This document shows, one piece after another, positions 16,803 to 26,380 of a stretch of DNA of 64,000 nt; position 1 is the stretch's first letter, and each line of letters starts with the position of its first letter. The position numbers were made by a program, and so were the translations under genes. Under the pieces are notes generated by a model. The model did no database searches. It saw only the letters and a program-made list of their open reading frames with translations, and had not been told where the DNA came from. Source of the stretch: Neorhizobium populisoli (GTDB taxonomy: Bacteria; Pseudomonadota; Alphaproteobacteria; Rhizobiales; Rhizobiaceae); contig NZ_JAHYCB010000004.1 in assembly GCF_019430945.1 (NCBI RefSeq), positions 62,001-126,000 on the forward strand, read 5' to 3'.

Positions 16803-18626
16803 TTAAACGGCGACAAGGTGTCCGTCCGAGACGGTCCGGAACTCTCTCATGGGCACAACATAATCCGCCGCGCGGATCGGGCTCTTCAGTTCGTCGGCGG
16901 CCCCTGCACGCTTTTCCCGCCGGCGGTCAGGGTCCGGCACCGGCACGGCGGCCATCAGCTTCTTCGTATAGTCATGCTGCGGATTGCCGAAGACGGAGGC
17001 ACGCGGGCCGATCTCGACGATTTCACCGAGATACATCACCGCCACACGATGGCTGACGCGTTCCACCACCGCCATATCGTGTGAGATGAATAGGAAGGCG
17101 AGGTTGAGGCTCTGCTGCAGGTCGAGCATCAGGTTGATGACCTGCGCCTTGATCGACACGTCGAGCGCCGAGACGCTCTCGTCGGCGACGATCACCTTCG
17201 GCTGCAGCGCCAGCGCCCGGGCGATGCAGATGCGCTGCCGCTGGCCGCCGGAAAACTCGTGCGGATAACGGCTTGCCATATCCGGCGTCAGGCCGACCTT
17301 GCGCAGCATGTCGGCGACAATGTCCTTGGCTTCTTTCGATGTGCCCATCTTGTGTTCGAGATAAGGTTCGGCGATCGCCTGGCCCACCGTCATGCGCGGA
17401 TTAAGCGACGCGAACGGGTCCTGGAAGATCATCTGGACCGACTTGCGCATCTCGCGCATCTGCCGCCGATCGAGCGCCAGCACATCGCGGCCCTCGACCC
17501 TCACCGAACCGGATTCCGGCTCGATCAGCCGCATGATGGCGCGGCCGGTCGTCGACTTGCCGCAACCGGATTCCCCCACCAGCGAAAGGGTTTCACCCGC
17601 GAAGAGATCAAAGGAGACGTTTTCGACCGCATGCACCCGGCCGCTGACGCGCCCGAACAGACCGGAATGAATGTCGAAACGTTTGGTGAGGTTCTTTACT
17701 TCAAGGATCGGCTTATCCTTCGCGACCGTATCCGGCACCTCGACCGGCGTATCGGAAGCGCCGGTGGCGTTGTTGACGACCGGAAAGCGCAGCGGCCGCT
17801 CATATTGCTGCATCGAGCCAAGTACCGGCACCGCGGATAGCAGCGCACGTGTATAGGGATGCTTGCCGCGATGGAAGATATCGGCCGTCTCACCGGTTTC
17901 CACCTGCTCGCCGCGATACATGACAACGGTTCGGTCGGCGATTTCGGCCACCACGCCCATGTCGTGGGTGATGAACAGGACCGAGGTCCCCTCCTCGTCC
18001 TGCAGCATCTTGATGAGGTCGAGAATCTGGCCCTGGATCGTCACGTCGAGCGCCGTCGTCGGCTCGTCGGCGATCAAGAGCTTCGGCTTAGAGGCTAGGG
18101 CCATGGCGATCATGACGCGCTGGCGCATGCCGCCGGAAAAGCGATGCGGGTATTCGTCAAAACGAGAGGCGGCAGAAGGGATACGCACCTTTTCGAGCAG
18201 TCGGATGGTCTCGGCCTTGGCTTCCGCCGCCGACATATCCTTATGGCAGAGCAGCGCCTCGGAAATCTGGTCGCCGATGGTGAAGAGCGGGTTGAGGCTC
18301 GTCATCGGCTCCTGGAAGATCATGGACACGTCATTGCCGCGCACCTTGCGCATTTCATGTTCGGGCAGAGCGAGAAGGTCGTGTCCGCCGAGCAGAATCT
18401 TGCCTTCGATGCGGCTCGTACCCTCCTGCAGCAGGCGCATGATGGAAAGCGAGGTGACGGACTTGCCGGATCCGGATTCACCGACGATCGCCACCGTCTC
18501 GCCCGGCGCGACGGAAAAGGAAACGTCCCGCACCACCGGCTTCCATTCGCCATCCACGTTGAACGAGGTGGTGAGGTTCTGGACGGACAGGACCGGGATG
18601 ACGGCTTTGGCTTCGGTGGTGGTCAT
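16803..18626 (-). CDS. Fused dipeptide-type ABC transporter ATPase (DppD-DppF)
   Basis: 607 residues with two complete ATPase cassettes. The first has Walker A GESGSGKS, signature [15 protein letters not shown] and Walker [13 protein letters not shown]; the second has GESGCGKST, signature FSGGQRQRICIARAL and VIVADESVSALD. Each is followed by an oligopeptide C-terminal extension. Start 18626 has AGGGA six bases upstream; the frame runs on 5' through a mosaic repeat that should be untranslated. The permeases and the binding protein are further upstream on the same strand, separated by catabolic genes. Confidence 0.9.
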   Translation of the reverse strand: MTTTEAKAVIPVLSVQNLTTSFNVDGEWKPVVRDVSFSVAPGETVAIVGESGSGKSVTSLSIMRLLQEGTSRIEGKILLGGHDLLALPEHEMRKVRGNDVSMIFQEPMTSLNPLFTIGDQISEALLCHKDMSAAEAKAETIRLLEKVRIPSAASRFDEYPHRFSGGMRQRVMIAMALASKPKLLIADEPTTALDVTIQGQILDLIKMLQDEEGTSVLFITHDMGVVAEIADRTVVMYRGEQVETGETADIFHRGKHPYTRALLSAVPVLGSMQQYERPLRFPVVNNATGASDTPVEVPDTVAKDKPILEVKNLTKRFDIHSGLFGRVSGRVHAVENVSFDLFAGETLSLVGESGCGKSTTGRAIMRLIEPESGSVRVEGRDVLALDRRQMREMRKSVQMIFQDPFASLNPRMTVGQAIAEPYLEHKMGTSKEAKDIVADMLRKVGLTPDMASRYPHEFSGGQRQRICIARALALQPKVIVADESVSALDVSIKAQVINLMLDLQQSLNLAFLFISHDMAVVERVSHRVAVMYLGEIVEIGPRASVFGNPQHDYTKKLMAAVPVPDPDRRREKRAGAADELKSPIRAADYVVPMREFRTVSDGHLVAV

Positions 18627-18671
18627 GGTCGTTCCCTTGTTATTTGCTTGTCGCAAGGTTTGAGGGAGTGG

Positions 18672-18799
18672 CCCCCTCATCCGCCTGCCGGCACCTTCTC
18701 CCCACTGGGGAGAAGGGAAGTATGCAGCAACGTCCGCCGCTTCTCCTCTCCCCTCGAGGAGAGGGCGGCCGAGCATAGCGGAGGCCGGGTGAGGGGGCT
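18672..18799. repeat. RIME-like mosaic palindromic repeat
   Basis: The element opens GCCCCCTCATCCGCCTGCC, contains two small hairpins (CTTCTCCCC..GGGGAGAAG and CTCTCCCCTC..GAGGAGAG) and closes GCCGGGTGAGGGGGC, so the ends are inverted. A near-identical arrangement lies at 41274-41399, and an inverted one at 54846-54984. This is the type of intergenic mosaic element common in Rhizobiaceae. Confidence 0.8.
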
Positions 18800-18838
18800 G
18801 CGCGGCGCACCGCTCAATTATAAGCCTTGCAGGCTTTG

Positions 18839-18890
18839 CCCCCTCATCCGACCCTTCGGGCCACCTTCTCCCCGAAGGGGAGAAGGGAAA
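18839..18890. repeat. RIME-like repeat fragment
   Basis: The segment CCCCTCATCCGACCCTTCGG continues with a stem CTTCTCCCC/GGGGAGAAG. It is a second, partial copy of the element just upstream, ending three bases before the stop of the SelA-like gene. It may act as a transcript 3' stabiliser between two operon genes. Confidence 0.7.
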
Positions 18891-18893
18891 GCC

Positions 18894-20090
18894 TCAATCC
18901 GGCCAGCGCAGCATCCCGTCGAACCGGTGCTTGCTGCGGTTCTCGATTGGCGTCGCGATGATCTCGTTCGAAGCCCGCGCCTTGTCGAGCTCCTCCGAAA
19001 GCCGCGTCGCGACGATCTTCTCCTGTCCCGGATGCAGGTTGCACGGGTCGAGGTAGAAATAGTGATGCTCCACCTCGTGATCGCGGACGATGATCGGCGG
19101 CTCGCCGCGGCCGAGGGCCGAAGCCAGATCCCAGGCGGTGATATGCGCTTCCGGCGCCGAGACGATCACCCGCATGCGGTCGAGCGGGTTGTTGGTCGGG
19201 TCCGGCTCGATCAGCGCGGTAATGCCTGGGCGGCCATCCAGCGTTTCCTTCCAGAGGTTGAGATAGCCCGTCTCTCGCTCGCGGATACCGGCATGGTCGC
19301 GCTTTTCCCAGGCTTCCAGCGCCGCCATCACGCCAAAAATGCTTTCCTTGCCGACCTTCATGCCGCGGCCGATGCCCATGTTCTGCAAGAAGGCGTTGCG
19401 GACGAGCTCCTTTTTGCCGGCAACGATGCCCGAGGTCGGGCCGCCGAGGAACTTGTGGCCGGAATAGAGAGCGATATCCGCACCCTGCGCCAGGAAGAGC
19501 TTCAGGTCATATTCGGAGGCCGCATCGACGATGACCGGCACGCCCTTGGCATGGGCGATCTCGACGAATTCGATAAGGTTCAGCAGGCCGTAATCGACCA
19601 CATGATGCGACACCACATAAACGGCGGCTGCCGTCTTTTCGGTGATGGCGTTTTCCATATGGTAACGGTGCGTCGAGGTCGCCTGACCGATCAGTACCGC
19701 CTTGCCGCCGGCAAGCCGGATCGCCTGATCCACCGGTGCGCCGTAGCTCACCACATGGCCCATCTGGACGAGCACTTCGTTCTTCTCCGATACGACATCC
19801 GGCAGCTTCTCGATGGCAAGCAGGTTGTTGCCAGTGATGGCGCCGGCGACCGCAAGGCTGATGCCGGAAGAGCAGGAAGCCGTGACGAAACCCGCCTCGC
19901 CGCCCGTCAACCGGGCGATGATGGCGCTTGCCTTGCGCTGCAGGTCGTTCACCTCGACGAATTGCGGCAGGATCGCCGCCATCGCCGCGACGGCTTCGGG
20001 AACCACGATCGATGCGCCGAGGCTGGTCATCGTGCCGGAAACGTTGATCACCGGGCGAAGCCCGATCTTGGTGCGTATATCCTCGGACAT
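18894..20090 (-). CDS. SelA-like PLP-dependent enzyme
   Basis: 398 residues of the selenocysteine-synthase-related PLP family (fold type I). The cofactor Lys is Lys213 in [13 protein letters not shown], equivalent to the SelA motif. The protein is shorter than true SelA, and no selenium genes are nearby, so it is not a selenocysteine synthase. Characterised relatives include ammonia lyases acting on amino sugar acids such as D-glucosaminate-6-phosphate. With the RidA protein, which hydrolyses enamine/imine products, and the amidohydrolase, it probably performs a beta-elimination on a deacylated amino acid. Start 20090 was chosen for GGAGAGAG upstream. Confidence 0.83.
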   Translation of the reverse strand: MSEDIRTKIGLRPVINVSGTMTSLGASIVVPEAVAAMAAILPQFVEVNDLQRKASAIIARLTGGEAGFVTASCSSGISLAVAGAITGNNLLAIEKLPDVVSEKNEVLVQMGHVVSYGAPVDQAIRLAGGKAVLIGQATSTHRYHMENAITEKTAAAVYVVSHHVVDYGLLNLIEFVEIAHAKGVPVIVDAASEYDLKLFLAQGADIALYSGHKFLGGPTSGIVAGKKELVRNAFLQNMGIGRGMKVGKESIFGVMAALEAWEKRDHAGIRERETGYLNLWKETLDGRPGITALIEPDPTNNPLDRMRVIVSAPEAHITAWDLASALGRGEPPIIVRDHEVEHHYFYLDPCNLHPGQEKIVATRLSEELDKARASNEIIATPIENRSKHRFDGMLRWPD

Positions 20091-20187
20091 TCTATCTCTC
20101 TCCAGATGCTGGCCGCTGCAATTTATCATCGACAGCTATACCATAGTAATGTAATAGGCTCCCAAATTCAGATAAGGAGCGTTTGAT

Positions 20188-21021
20188 TTGGACGCGAAGA
20201 CTTCTCCCGCAGCATTTTCCGAAGACGCCGCTTCCCCGGAAGAAACCGAAGGCAAAGGCGCGCGCCGCTCGCGTGTGAGCGGCATCGACCGTGCGCTGCA
20301 GGTGATTGATTATCTGTACGAAACCGGTTCGCCTGCCGGGGCCTACGCGATCGCCAAGGCGGTCAAGGCACCGCTGTCCACCGTCTATGTCATCATCGAC
20401 GATCTGGTCGAAAAGAACATGCTGGCCCGCAATGCGGACGGCTCGATCTGGCTCGGCGCAAGGCTTTACCATTATGGCCTCGCTTACGCCCGCTCGCTGG
20501 ATTTCATGAGTGTTGCCACCCATGAAATGCACGACCTTTGCCGCGAAGCGGGCGAAACCGTGCAGGTCTGCGGCCGCGACGGCGATTTCATGCTGGTGCT
20601 CGCCATGGCGGACGGCCCGAGCCATTATCAGGTCGCCTCGCGCGTGGGAACCCGGGTGCCGCTCAACTGGACGGCATCCGGCCGATTGCTCGTCGGGCAT
20701 CTGGCGGAAGGCGAGCGGATCGAGCTTTTCAAGCGCTGCGCCCGAACCTCGCCCACCGGCCGCGCCGAGATCGACGCACGCACGCTGTCCGACTCCGCCG
20801 GCAAGGCGTTTGACGAGCGCCTGTCGATCCAGGTGGCGGAATCCGACTACGCGGTGGCCTGCATCGCCTCGCCGGTCTGCGACCGGAGCGGCGAGTGCGT
20901 CGCGACCATTTCCATCGTACTGCCGGAACAGAAGGTGGTTTCCGACGAAACCCGTTATGCGGAACACGTACGTGCCGCCGCACAAAGGATCGAAAAGCTG
21001 ATGGGCTGGCGCAACCACTGA
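20188..21021 (+). CDS. IclR-family transcriptional regulator
   Basis: 277 residues. An N-terminal helix-turn-helix (SGIDRALQVIDYLYETGSPA, about residues 31-90) is followed by an IclR effector domain with SRVGTRVPLNWTASGRLL and the Cys/Ala-rich ACIASPVCDRSGECVATIS. It starts with TTG at 20188, eight bases after AAGGAG. It is divergent from the SelA-like gene and lies inside the dipeptide-transporter cluster, so it is the likely local regulator. Confidence 0.87.
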   Translation: MDAKTSPAAFSEDAASPEETEGKGARRSRVSGIDRALQVIDYLYETGSPAGAYAIAKAVKAPLSTVYVIIDDLVEKNMLARNADGSIWLGARLYHYGLAYARSLDFMSVATHEMHDLCREAGETVQVCGRDGDFMLVLAMADGPSHYQVASRVGTRVPLNWTASGRLLVGHLAEGERIELFKRCARTSPTGRAEIDARTLSDSAGKAFDERLSIQVAESDYAVACIASPVCDRSGECVATISIVLPEQKVVSDETRYAEHVRAAAQRIEKLMGWRNH

Positions 21022-21073
21022 GCCGGTCTCCTTCGAGCATTTCCTGCAGAAATGCTTTCCCTCTATGTTTTCC

Positions 21074-21117
21074 GCAATTCCGGACGCAAAACCGGTTCTC
21101 ACTTTTGCTGGAATTGC
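21074..21117. repeat. Rhizobiales-type intergenic inverted repeat
   Basis: GCAATTCC (21074-21081) and GGAATTGC (21110-21117) bound a segment with GGACGCAAAACCGGTTCTCAC. Sequences of this form (GCAATTCCGGACG..AAACCG..CTGGAATTGC) recur in rhizobial and agrobacterial genomes between genes. It lies between convergent ends and may also serve as a terminator. Confidence 0.6.
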
Positions 21118-21118
21118 T

Positions 21119-21628
21119 TTAGTCCTTTAGCGAGACGATCGCCTCGATCTCGACGGTGATATTGCCGGGCAGCGAACCAAAGCCGACGGCGGAGCGGGCA
21201 TGTTGGCCTGCCTCCCCGAACACTTCGATGAACAGGTCCGAGCAGCCGTTGATGACGCTCGGATGATCCTCGAAATGCGGCACGGCATTGACCATGCCGA
21301 GCAGCTTCACCACCCGCTTGACCCGGCCGAGATCGCCGAGCGCATCGTGCATGACCGCGAGCAGGTTGATGCCCGTCAGCCGCGCATGCTGGTAGGCCTG
21401 ATCGACGGTCACGTCACCGCCGACCTTGCCGGAATAAAGGTGACCGTTCGCCTCGCGCGGCCCCTGGCCGGAGAGGTAAAGCATGTTGCCCTCGCGCACA
21501 TGCGTGACGAAATTGGCGATCGGCGGCGGCGATGGCGGCAAGGTGATGCCAAGCGCCGTCAGCCGATCGTAAGGGTTTTGTGCTGCAGGTGTCAGACCCG
21601 GTGCAGCCTTTGCTGGAGACGTGTTCAC
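21119..21628 (-). CDS. RidA-family enamine/imine deaminase-like protein
   Basis: The YjgF/YER057c/UK114 fold, about 169 residues, longer than the usual 130 because of an N-terminal extension of roughly 40 residues. The key Arg in HARSAVG and the C-terminal ITVEIEAIVSL segment are present. GTG 21628 follows AGGAG at five bases and is preferred; ATG 21643 is in frame but has AAGG almost adjacent. It probably removes the reactive 2-aminoacrylate-type product of the SelA-like enzyme in the same cluster. Confidence 0.82.
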   Translation of the reverse strand: MNTSPAKAAPGLTPAAQNPYDRLTALGITLPPSPPPIANFVTHVREGNMLYLSGQGPREANGHLYSGKVGGDVTVDQAYQHARLTGINLLAVMHDALGDLGRVKRVVKLLGMVNAVPHFEDHPSVINGCSDLFIEVFGEAGQHARSAVGFGSLPGNITVEIEAIVSLKD

Positions 21629-21666
21629 GTAAACTCCTGTCATGCCTTATTTCTGAAAAATACCGC

Positions 21667-22875
21667 TCACCGCCACGAAAGACCGTGGCTGTGACGGACA
21701 AGTCTGCGGGCGCGCGGAATATAGCGGCTCGATGTGATCGCCTCCGATCCGATGACCGCATAACGCGGCTCGAATAGTTTCTGCAGGCGCGAAACGTCAC
21801 CGTTGGAATCTGTGGCTTCCAGATCGGAATCGACGAGGTCGAAGATGGTGAAATCGGCTTGGCTACCAACCGACAGGCGGTTCTGCATGTCGAGCTTGAT
21901 GACTTCCGCCGGCGCGTGGGTGACGGCGTTAACGACCTTATCGAAGGGCATGCCGACCGAGAGCAGCTTGGACATGGTGGTCGCCAGGTCCCAGACCGGG
22001 AAGTTCATCGAATGGCCGTGCAGATCGGTCGAAATCGAGTGCGGCAGCAGGCCGCGTGCGATCGCCGCTTCCGCCACCTTGAAGGAGAAGGATGCGCCAC
22101 CATGGCCGATATCGAGGCGCACGCCTTCCGACGCGCAGCGTTCGGCCAGGTTGAACAGGTCTTCGTCTTCCATGATGGAAGAGCCGGCCTTGCCGTTGAA
22201 GCAATGGGTGACGACGTCGCCGGGGCCGAGGATTTCCAGCACTTCATCGTAAAGCGCCGGAGGCTCACCGACATGCACCATCATCGGGATCTTAAGAATC
22301 TTGGCAATCTTCTTGCCGAGCTTGACCGGGGTGACGCCCCAGGAACCGGTGATGACGTGGCTCGCACGCACCTTGATGCCGACAATATGTTCCTTGTTCT
22401 CGGCGTAGCATTCGAGAATGCGGTCGAGATCGATATCGCGGATATCGCGCAGCTCCGCGACGCGGTTGCAGGCGACGAGACCGATCGAACCGAGGTTCAG
22501 GAAGGCCTTGATGCGCTCGCGCGACGGTTCGATGATGTATTCGCGAAAACCGTGGAAATTGGCTTCACCGGCGGACCCGGCATCGACCAGCGTGGTGACG
22601 CCGCGCTCGGCGCCGCATTCGGACGGGCGGATCGAGATGTCCGTGCCGCCGTGCCAGATATGCACGTGAAGATCGACCCAACCGGGGGAAATCCAGGCAC
22701 CCTTGCCGTCGACGCGTTCGGCATCGGCCGGAACTGCGAGTTGCGGACCGATGGCGGCAATCTTGCCGTCGGCGCCAACGAGAATGTCGGTCGCGGCATC
22801 CGGAGAGCCGGCACCAAAAGCCATCGGCTTCACATTGGTGAGGAGGAGCGGCTTGCCCGCTTTTTCACCGGTCAT
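21667..22875 (-). CDS. Amidohydrolase/deacetylase (EF_0837-like)
   Basis: 402 residues of the metal-dependent amidohydrolase superfamily. The first metal pair is His70 and His72 in WVDLHVHIWHGG; a likely carboxylated Lys is in VGIKVRAS; later ligands are in MVHVGEPP and VTHCFNGKAG, with an Asp in STDLHGH. The family is often found beside SelA-like PLP enzymes and is thought to remove an acyl or carbamoyl group from an amino acid derivative. Start 22875 has AAGGA upstream. It stops a few dozen bases before the RidA gene and starts next to the permease stop. Confidence 0.83.
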   Translation of the reverse strand: MTGEKAGKPLLLTNVKPMAFGAGSPDAATDILVGADGKIAAIGPQLAVPADAERVDGKGAWISPGWVDLHVHIWHGGTDISIRPSECGAERGVTTLVDAGSAGEANFHGFREYIIEPSRERIKAFLNLGSIGLVACNRVAELRDIRDIDLDRILECYAENKEHIVGIKVRASHVITGSWGVTPVKLGKKIAKILKIPMMVHVGEPPALYDEVLEILGPGDVVTHCFNGKAGSSIMEDEDLFNLAERCASEGVRLDIGHGGASFSFKVAEAAIARGLLPHSISTDLHGHSMNFPVWDLATTMSKLLSVGMPFDKVVNAVTHAPAEVIKLDMQNRLSVGSQADFTIFDLVDSDLEATDSNGDVSRLQKLFEPRYAVIGSEAITSSRYIPRARRLVRHSHGLSWR

Positions 22876-22876
22876 A

Positions 22877-23752
22877 TCAGAGGTCCTTTCGAAGTCTGGG
22901 ATCGAGCATGTCCCGCAATCCATCGCCGACCATTTGCAGCGACAGCACGGATAAAATGATGGCAAAGCCCGGGAAATAGGTCATCCAGTCGGCTTGCCCG
23001 ATATACTGGCGGCCGGCGGCGATCATGGTTCCCCAGGTCGGGATTTCAGGGCTGACACCAAGGCCGAGGAAAGAAAGGCCGGCTTCGGCGAGCATGGCGC
23101 TGGCGAACAGGAACGTGCCCTGCACCAGAATGGGCGACACGAGGTTTCGGAGCACGTGGCGCGTCATGATGTGGAAGGTAGAGATACCGAGCGCCTTGGC
23201 CGCTTCCACGTAAGGCAGTTCGCGGATGACCAGTGTCGAGGCGCGGACGATACGGGCGAGACGCGGCGAATAGACGATCGACAGCGCGATGATGACGGTC
23301 GTCAACGATGGGCCAAGCGCCGCAACCAGTGCGATGGCGAGCAGGATATCCGGAAACGCCATCATTGCATCGATCAGTCTGGCGATCGGCGTATCGAGTT
23401 TCTGGAAGAAGCCTGCTAGCAGGCCGAGCGTCACGCCGATCACAGCAGACAAAGTCACGACGGCAGCGCCGACCAGCAACGACAGCCGTCCCGCATAGAT
23501 CGTGCGCGAAAAGACGTCGCGGCCGAATTCGTCGGTGCCGAACCAATAGATCTCGCTCGGCGCTTTCAAGCGATTGACGATCGAAAGCTTGGACGGCGAA
23601 TAGGGCGCGATCCAGGGCGCGAGCACCGCGAGCAGGATAAAGATCGTCAGCACGATCAGGCCTGCAGCGACGGTCTTGCGCTTCAACAGGCGGCGCAGGA
23701 ATTTTGCCGTCTCGCTTGCGGGCTTCGGGGCGGTGGTGGCGATATCGGTCAT
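22877..23752 (-). CDS. Dipeptide-type ABC transporter permease, DppC type
   Basis: 291 residues. The N-terminal FGTDEFGRDVFSR motif is diagnostic of DppC/OppC permeases, the EAA loop is YVEAAKALGISTFHIMTRHV, and the C-terminus has SFLGLGVSPEIPTWG. Start 23752 has GGGAGGG upstream. It forms the channel with the product of 23769-24710. Confidence 0.9.
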   Translation of the reverse strand: MTDIATTAPKPASETAKFLRRLLKRKTVAAGLIVLTIFILLAVLAPWIAPYSPSKLSIVNRLKAPSEIYWFGTDEFGRDVFSRTIYAGRLSLLVGAAVVTLSAVIGVTLGLLAGFFQKLDTPIARLIDAMMAFPDILLAIALVAALGPSLTTVIIALSIVYSPRLARIVRASTLVIRELPYVEAAKALGISTFHIMTRHVLRNLVSPILVQGTFLFASAMLAEAGLSFLGLGVSPEIPTWGTMIAAGRQYIGQADWMTYFPGFAIILSVLSLQMVGDGLRDMLDPRLRKDL

Positions 23753-23768
23753 CGGTGGCCCTCCCCTC

Positions 23769-24710
23769 TTAGTAACGGACACGGGGATCGACGAGCAGAT
23801 AAAGCATGTCGATCGCGAAATTGATGAGAACGTAAAGGCCGGCAATGACCAGCAGCGCGCCCTGGATCACCGGATAGTCGCGGCGCAGGACTGCGGAGAC
23901 GACGAGATTGCCGACGCCCGGCAGGCCGAAGACAGTTTCCGTCACCACGGCACCGGAAATCAGCACGGCGGCGGTCAGGCCAAGTACTGTGAGGATCGGT
24001 ATCAGCGCATTCTTCAGCGCATGTTTCAGGATGACCTTGCGTTCGATCAGGCCCTTGGCGCGGGCAGTGCGGATGTAGTCGTCGCCCAGAACATCGAGCA
24101 TCGAGGCGCGGGTGAAGCGCAGGATCAGCGCCGAGGAAACGAGGCCGAGCGCGAAGGCCGGCAGCGTCAGATGATACATGCGGGTCGCGAAACTCGCGCC
24201 CGGTCCGCCGTAACCGGAGACCGGGAAGATGTTGAACCGCACCGCGAAGAACTGCATCAGGATGAGGCCCAGCCAGAAGCTCGGAATGCTGGCGGCAAGC
24301 ATGGCGATCGTCGTCGAGGCCTGGTCGACAAACGAGCCGCGCCGGTAGGCGGCATAGATGCCGATCGGCAGGGCGATGATGCTGGCGATTGCCAGCGAGA
24401 AGATCGTCAGGAAGAAGGTCGGTTCTGCACGATCCAGCAGCGCCGAGGTGACCGGCATGTTGAGGAAGATCGACTGGCCGAGGTCGCCCTTCAGGAGCTG
24501 GCCGATATAGAAGACGTATTGGATCAGGATAGACTGATCGAGGCCGAGCTTGGTGCGCAGGTCGGCGACATCCTGCGGGGTCGCATCGGGGCCGAGCATT
24601 ACGGCCGCCGGGTCGCCGGGCGTTACGCGCACGATCACGAAGACGATCGTGACGACGAGGAACATCACGACGATCATGCCGGCGAGGCGCTGGAGGATGT
24701 AACGTATCAT
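23769..24710 (-). CDS. Dipeptide-type ABC transporter permease, DppB type
   Basis: 313 residues. It opens RYILQRLAGMIVVMFLVVTI, has the RTARAKGLIERKVILKHALK EAA loop and ends DMLYLLVDPRVRY, all typical of DppB/OppB. AGGAA lies seven bases ahead of ATG 24710. It is the first channel gene after the binding protein. Confidence 0.9.
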   Translation of the reverse strand: MIRYILQRLAGMIVVMFLVVTIVFVIVRVTPGDPAAVMLGPDATPQDVADLRTKLGLDQSILIQYVFYIGQLLKGDLGQSIFLNMPVTSALLDRAEPTFFLTIFSLAIASIIALPIGIYAAYRRGSFVDQASTTIAMLAASIPSFWLGLILMQFFAVRFNIFPVSGYGGPGASFATRMYHLTLPAFALGLVSSALILRFTRASMLDVLGDDYIRTARAKGLIERKVILKHALKNALIPILTVLGLTAAVLISGAVVTETVFGLPGVGNLVVSAVLRRDYPVIQGALLVIAGLYVLINFAIDMLYLLVDPRVRY

Positions 24711-24801
24711 GGGCGGTTCCTATGCCGCTTGCCTGTCCTTCAAGCGGACACGGTCGGGAGCGGATGCCGGCCGAGGCCGGCACCCGCCATCCGGGAGGAT
24801 A

Positions 24802-26328
24802 TTACTTCTTGATCGAGGCGTTCCAGAAATACGGCCACGGAGCCGGATCAACGCCCGAGAGCTTGGTCGACATCGCAGACACGGCGTTGAAGTCGCCGAT
24901 CTTCATGAACGGCGCTTCGTCATAGACCGCCTTCTGGACATTGGCCCAGAGCGCGACACGCTTCGCCGGATCGGATTCCGCCGAGAAGGCATCCACGGTC
25001 GACTTGCGCGCCGGCGTATCCCACCAGCCCGGCGAGCTTGCCGACAACGAACCGATCAGTGCCGGTTCCGGCAGGAACGGGCTGTGGGTAATGTAAATGT
25101 CCCAGAGCGCCTTGTCGGTGCGGCGCTGGGTGAGCGTTGCCCAATCGACGACCTGCATGTCCACCTGGAAACCGGCGAGCTTCAGATACTCGGCGGCGAC
25201 CTGCGCCATCTTGTAATGGAACTCGTACTGGCGGCTGGTGAGGATGCGGATCGGCTTGCCGTCATAACCGGCAGCCTTCGCAGCCTTCATCGCACCTTCC
25301 GGATCGGCGACGTTGTAATTGCCTTTCACGCCGGCATCCGTCGCCCAGGTATAGGGAGCCGGGTAGATATTGCCGTTCAGCGCGTAGAAATCCTTGCTGC
25401 CGAAAGCGGCGGCCAGCATGTCTTCCATGCTTAGTGCCTGGCGGACCGCCTTGCGCACTGCGACATTCTTCGTATTGCCCTCAGCCGTGTTGAAGACGAA
25501 GACCGGATAACCGAACGGCTTCAGGAGCAGCGGCTGGGTCGCCTTGGAAGCCTTCAGCTTATCGAAGGATTCGACCGGCAGGCTATCGACATAGTCGTAC
25601 TGGCCGGAAACGGCAGCTTCGACACGGGTATTGGCATCCGGCACCGGCACGAAGCGTATTTCGTCGAGATACTGCTTGCGCGCGCCGCCATAACCGTCGC
25701 TGTCGCCGGAGCGAGCCTTGTAATCCTTGAAGCGGGTAAGCTGGATATACTGGTCGGCCTTGCGCTCCTTCAGCATGTAAGGGCCGGTGCCGATGAAATC
25801 GGTCATCGTGTCGGCCTGTTTCTCGGCCGGGATGATGATCGCAGCGGAGTTGTTGAAAGCGAGCAGCGAAGCGAGCGGCGCATAGGGCTGCTTTAGCTTG
25901 ATGACGACGGTCGCCGGATCGGAAGCCGTGACGGATTCGATGAAGCCCGAAGCCTGCTTGCCGCGCGAGGCGAGCTTGATCCAGCGGTTCAGCGAGGCGA
26001 CGACGTCGTCGGAGGCCATGTCGCTGCCGTCATGGAACTTGATGCCGGTCCTGAGCTTGATTGTATAGGTCTTGCCGTCGGCGGTCACCTCCGGAAGGCT
26101 CTCGGCGAGCAGCGGCGTGACGTTCCATTTCTTGTCGAACGTATAGAGCGTTTCGAAGATGTGCTGCGTGACGATGCCGACAAGGTCGGCCGTCGAGGTC
26201 ATCGGATCGAGCGTCGGCGGTTCGCCGATCGTTGCGACATTGATGACGCCGCCCTTTTCCTGCGCCATCATGTAGGATGGCATAGCGACAAGCGCGGTGG
26301 CGACGAGGAATGCGAGTTTCATTCTCAT
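24802..26328 (-). CDS. Dipeptide-type ABC transporter substrate-binding protein, family 5
   Basis: 508 residues. A Sec signal (MKLAFLVATALVAMPSYMMA) is followed by a mature domain with PPTLDPM, the family 5 opening, and later TYTIKLRTGIKFHDGS. GGGAG lies six bases ahead of ATG 26328. It is the first gene of the minus-strand operon. It probably captures an acylated or peptide-like amino compound that the amidohydrolase and SelA-like enzymes then degrade. Confidence 0.9.
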   Translation of the reverse strand: MRMKLAFLVATALVAMPSYMMAQEKGGVINVATIGEPPTLDPMTSTADLVGIVTQHIFETLYTFDKKWNVTPLLAESLPEVTADGKTYTIKLRTGIKFHDGSDMASDDVVASLNRWIKLASRGKQASGFIESVTASDPATVVIKLKQPYAPLASLLAFNNSAAIIIPAEKQADTMTDFIGTGPYMLKERKADQYIQLTRFKDYKARSGDSDGYGGARKQYLDEIRFVPVPDANTRVEAAVSGQYDYVDSLPVESFDKLKASKATQPLLLKPFGYPVFVFNTAEGNTKNVAVRKAVRQALSMEDMLAAAFGSKDFYALNGNIYPAPYTWATDAGVKGNYNVADPEGAMKAAKAAGYDGKPIRILTSRQYEFHYKMAQVAAEYLKLAGFQVDMQVVDWATLTQRRTDKALWDIYITHSPFLPEPALIGSLSASSPGWWDTPARKSTVDAFSAESDPAKRVALWANVQKAVYDEAPFMKIGDFNAVSAMSTKLSGVDPAPWPYFWNASIKK

Positions 26329-26352
26329 TGATAGCTCCCGTTTCGTTGTTCC

Positions 26353-26380
26353 GTTATTATGTTATAAGCAATTTAATAAC
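26353..26380. promoter_or_regulatory. Inverted repeat GTTATTA/TAATAAC upstream of the transporter operon
   Basis: GTTATTA (26353-26359) and TAATAAC (26374-26380) are perfect inverted repeats in the A/T-rich leader of the binding-protein gene. A loosely similar A/T-rich element (20144-20156) precedes the IclR gene, so this may be the IclR operator. The rest of the 26329-26671 gap is A/T-rich with no other feature recognised. Confidence 0.4.

Noticed and set aside
18894..20090. True selenocysteine synthase SelA
   Set aside because: The protein is about 398 residues, shorter than typical SelA, with no selD, selB or selC genes nearby; it fits the SelA-related PLP lyase group better.
18144..20186. 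A 680-codon open frame on the plus strand across the ABC ATPase and SelA-like genes
   Set aside because: Antisense to two genes with clear catalytic motifs and running through a mosaic repeat; the composition is that of a shadow frame.
24802..26328. A role for the family 5 binding protein in the RiPP locus
   Set aside because: It is on the opposite strand, in the operon with the Dpp-type permeases, and there is a gap of more than 340 bases to the SARP gene.
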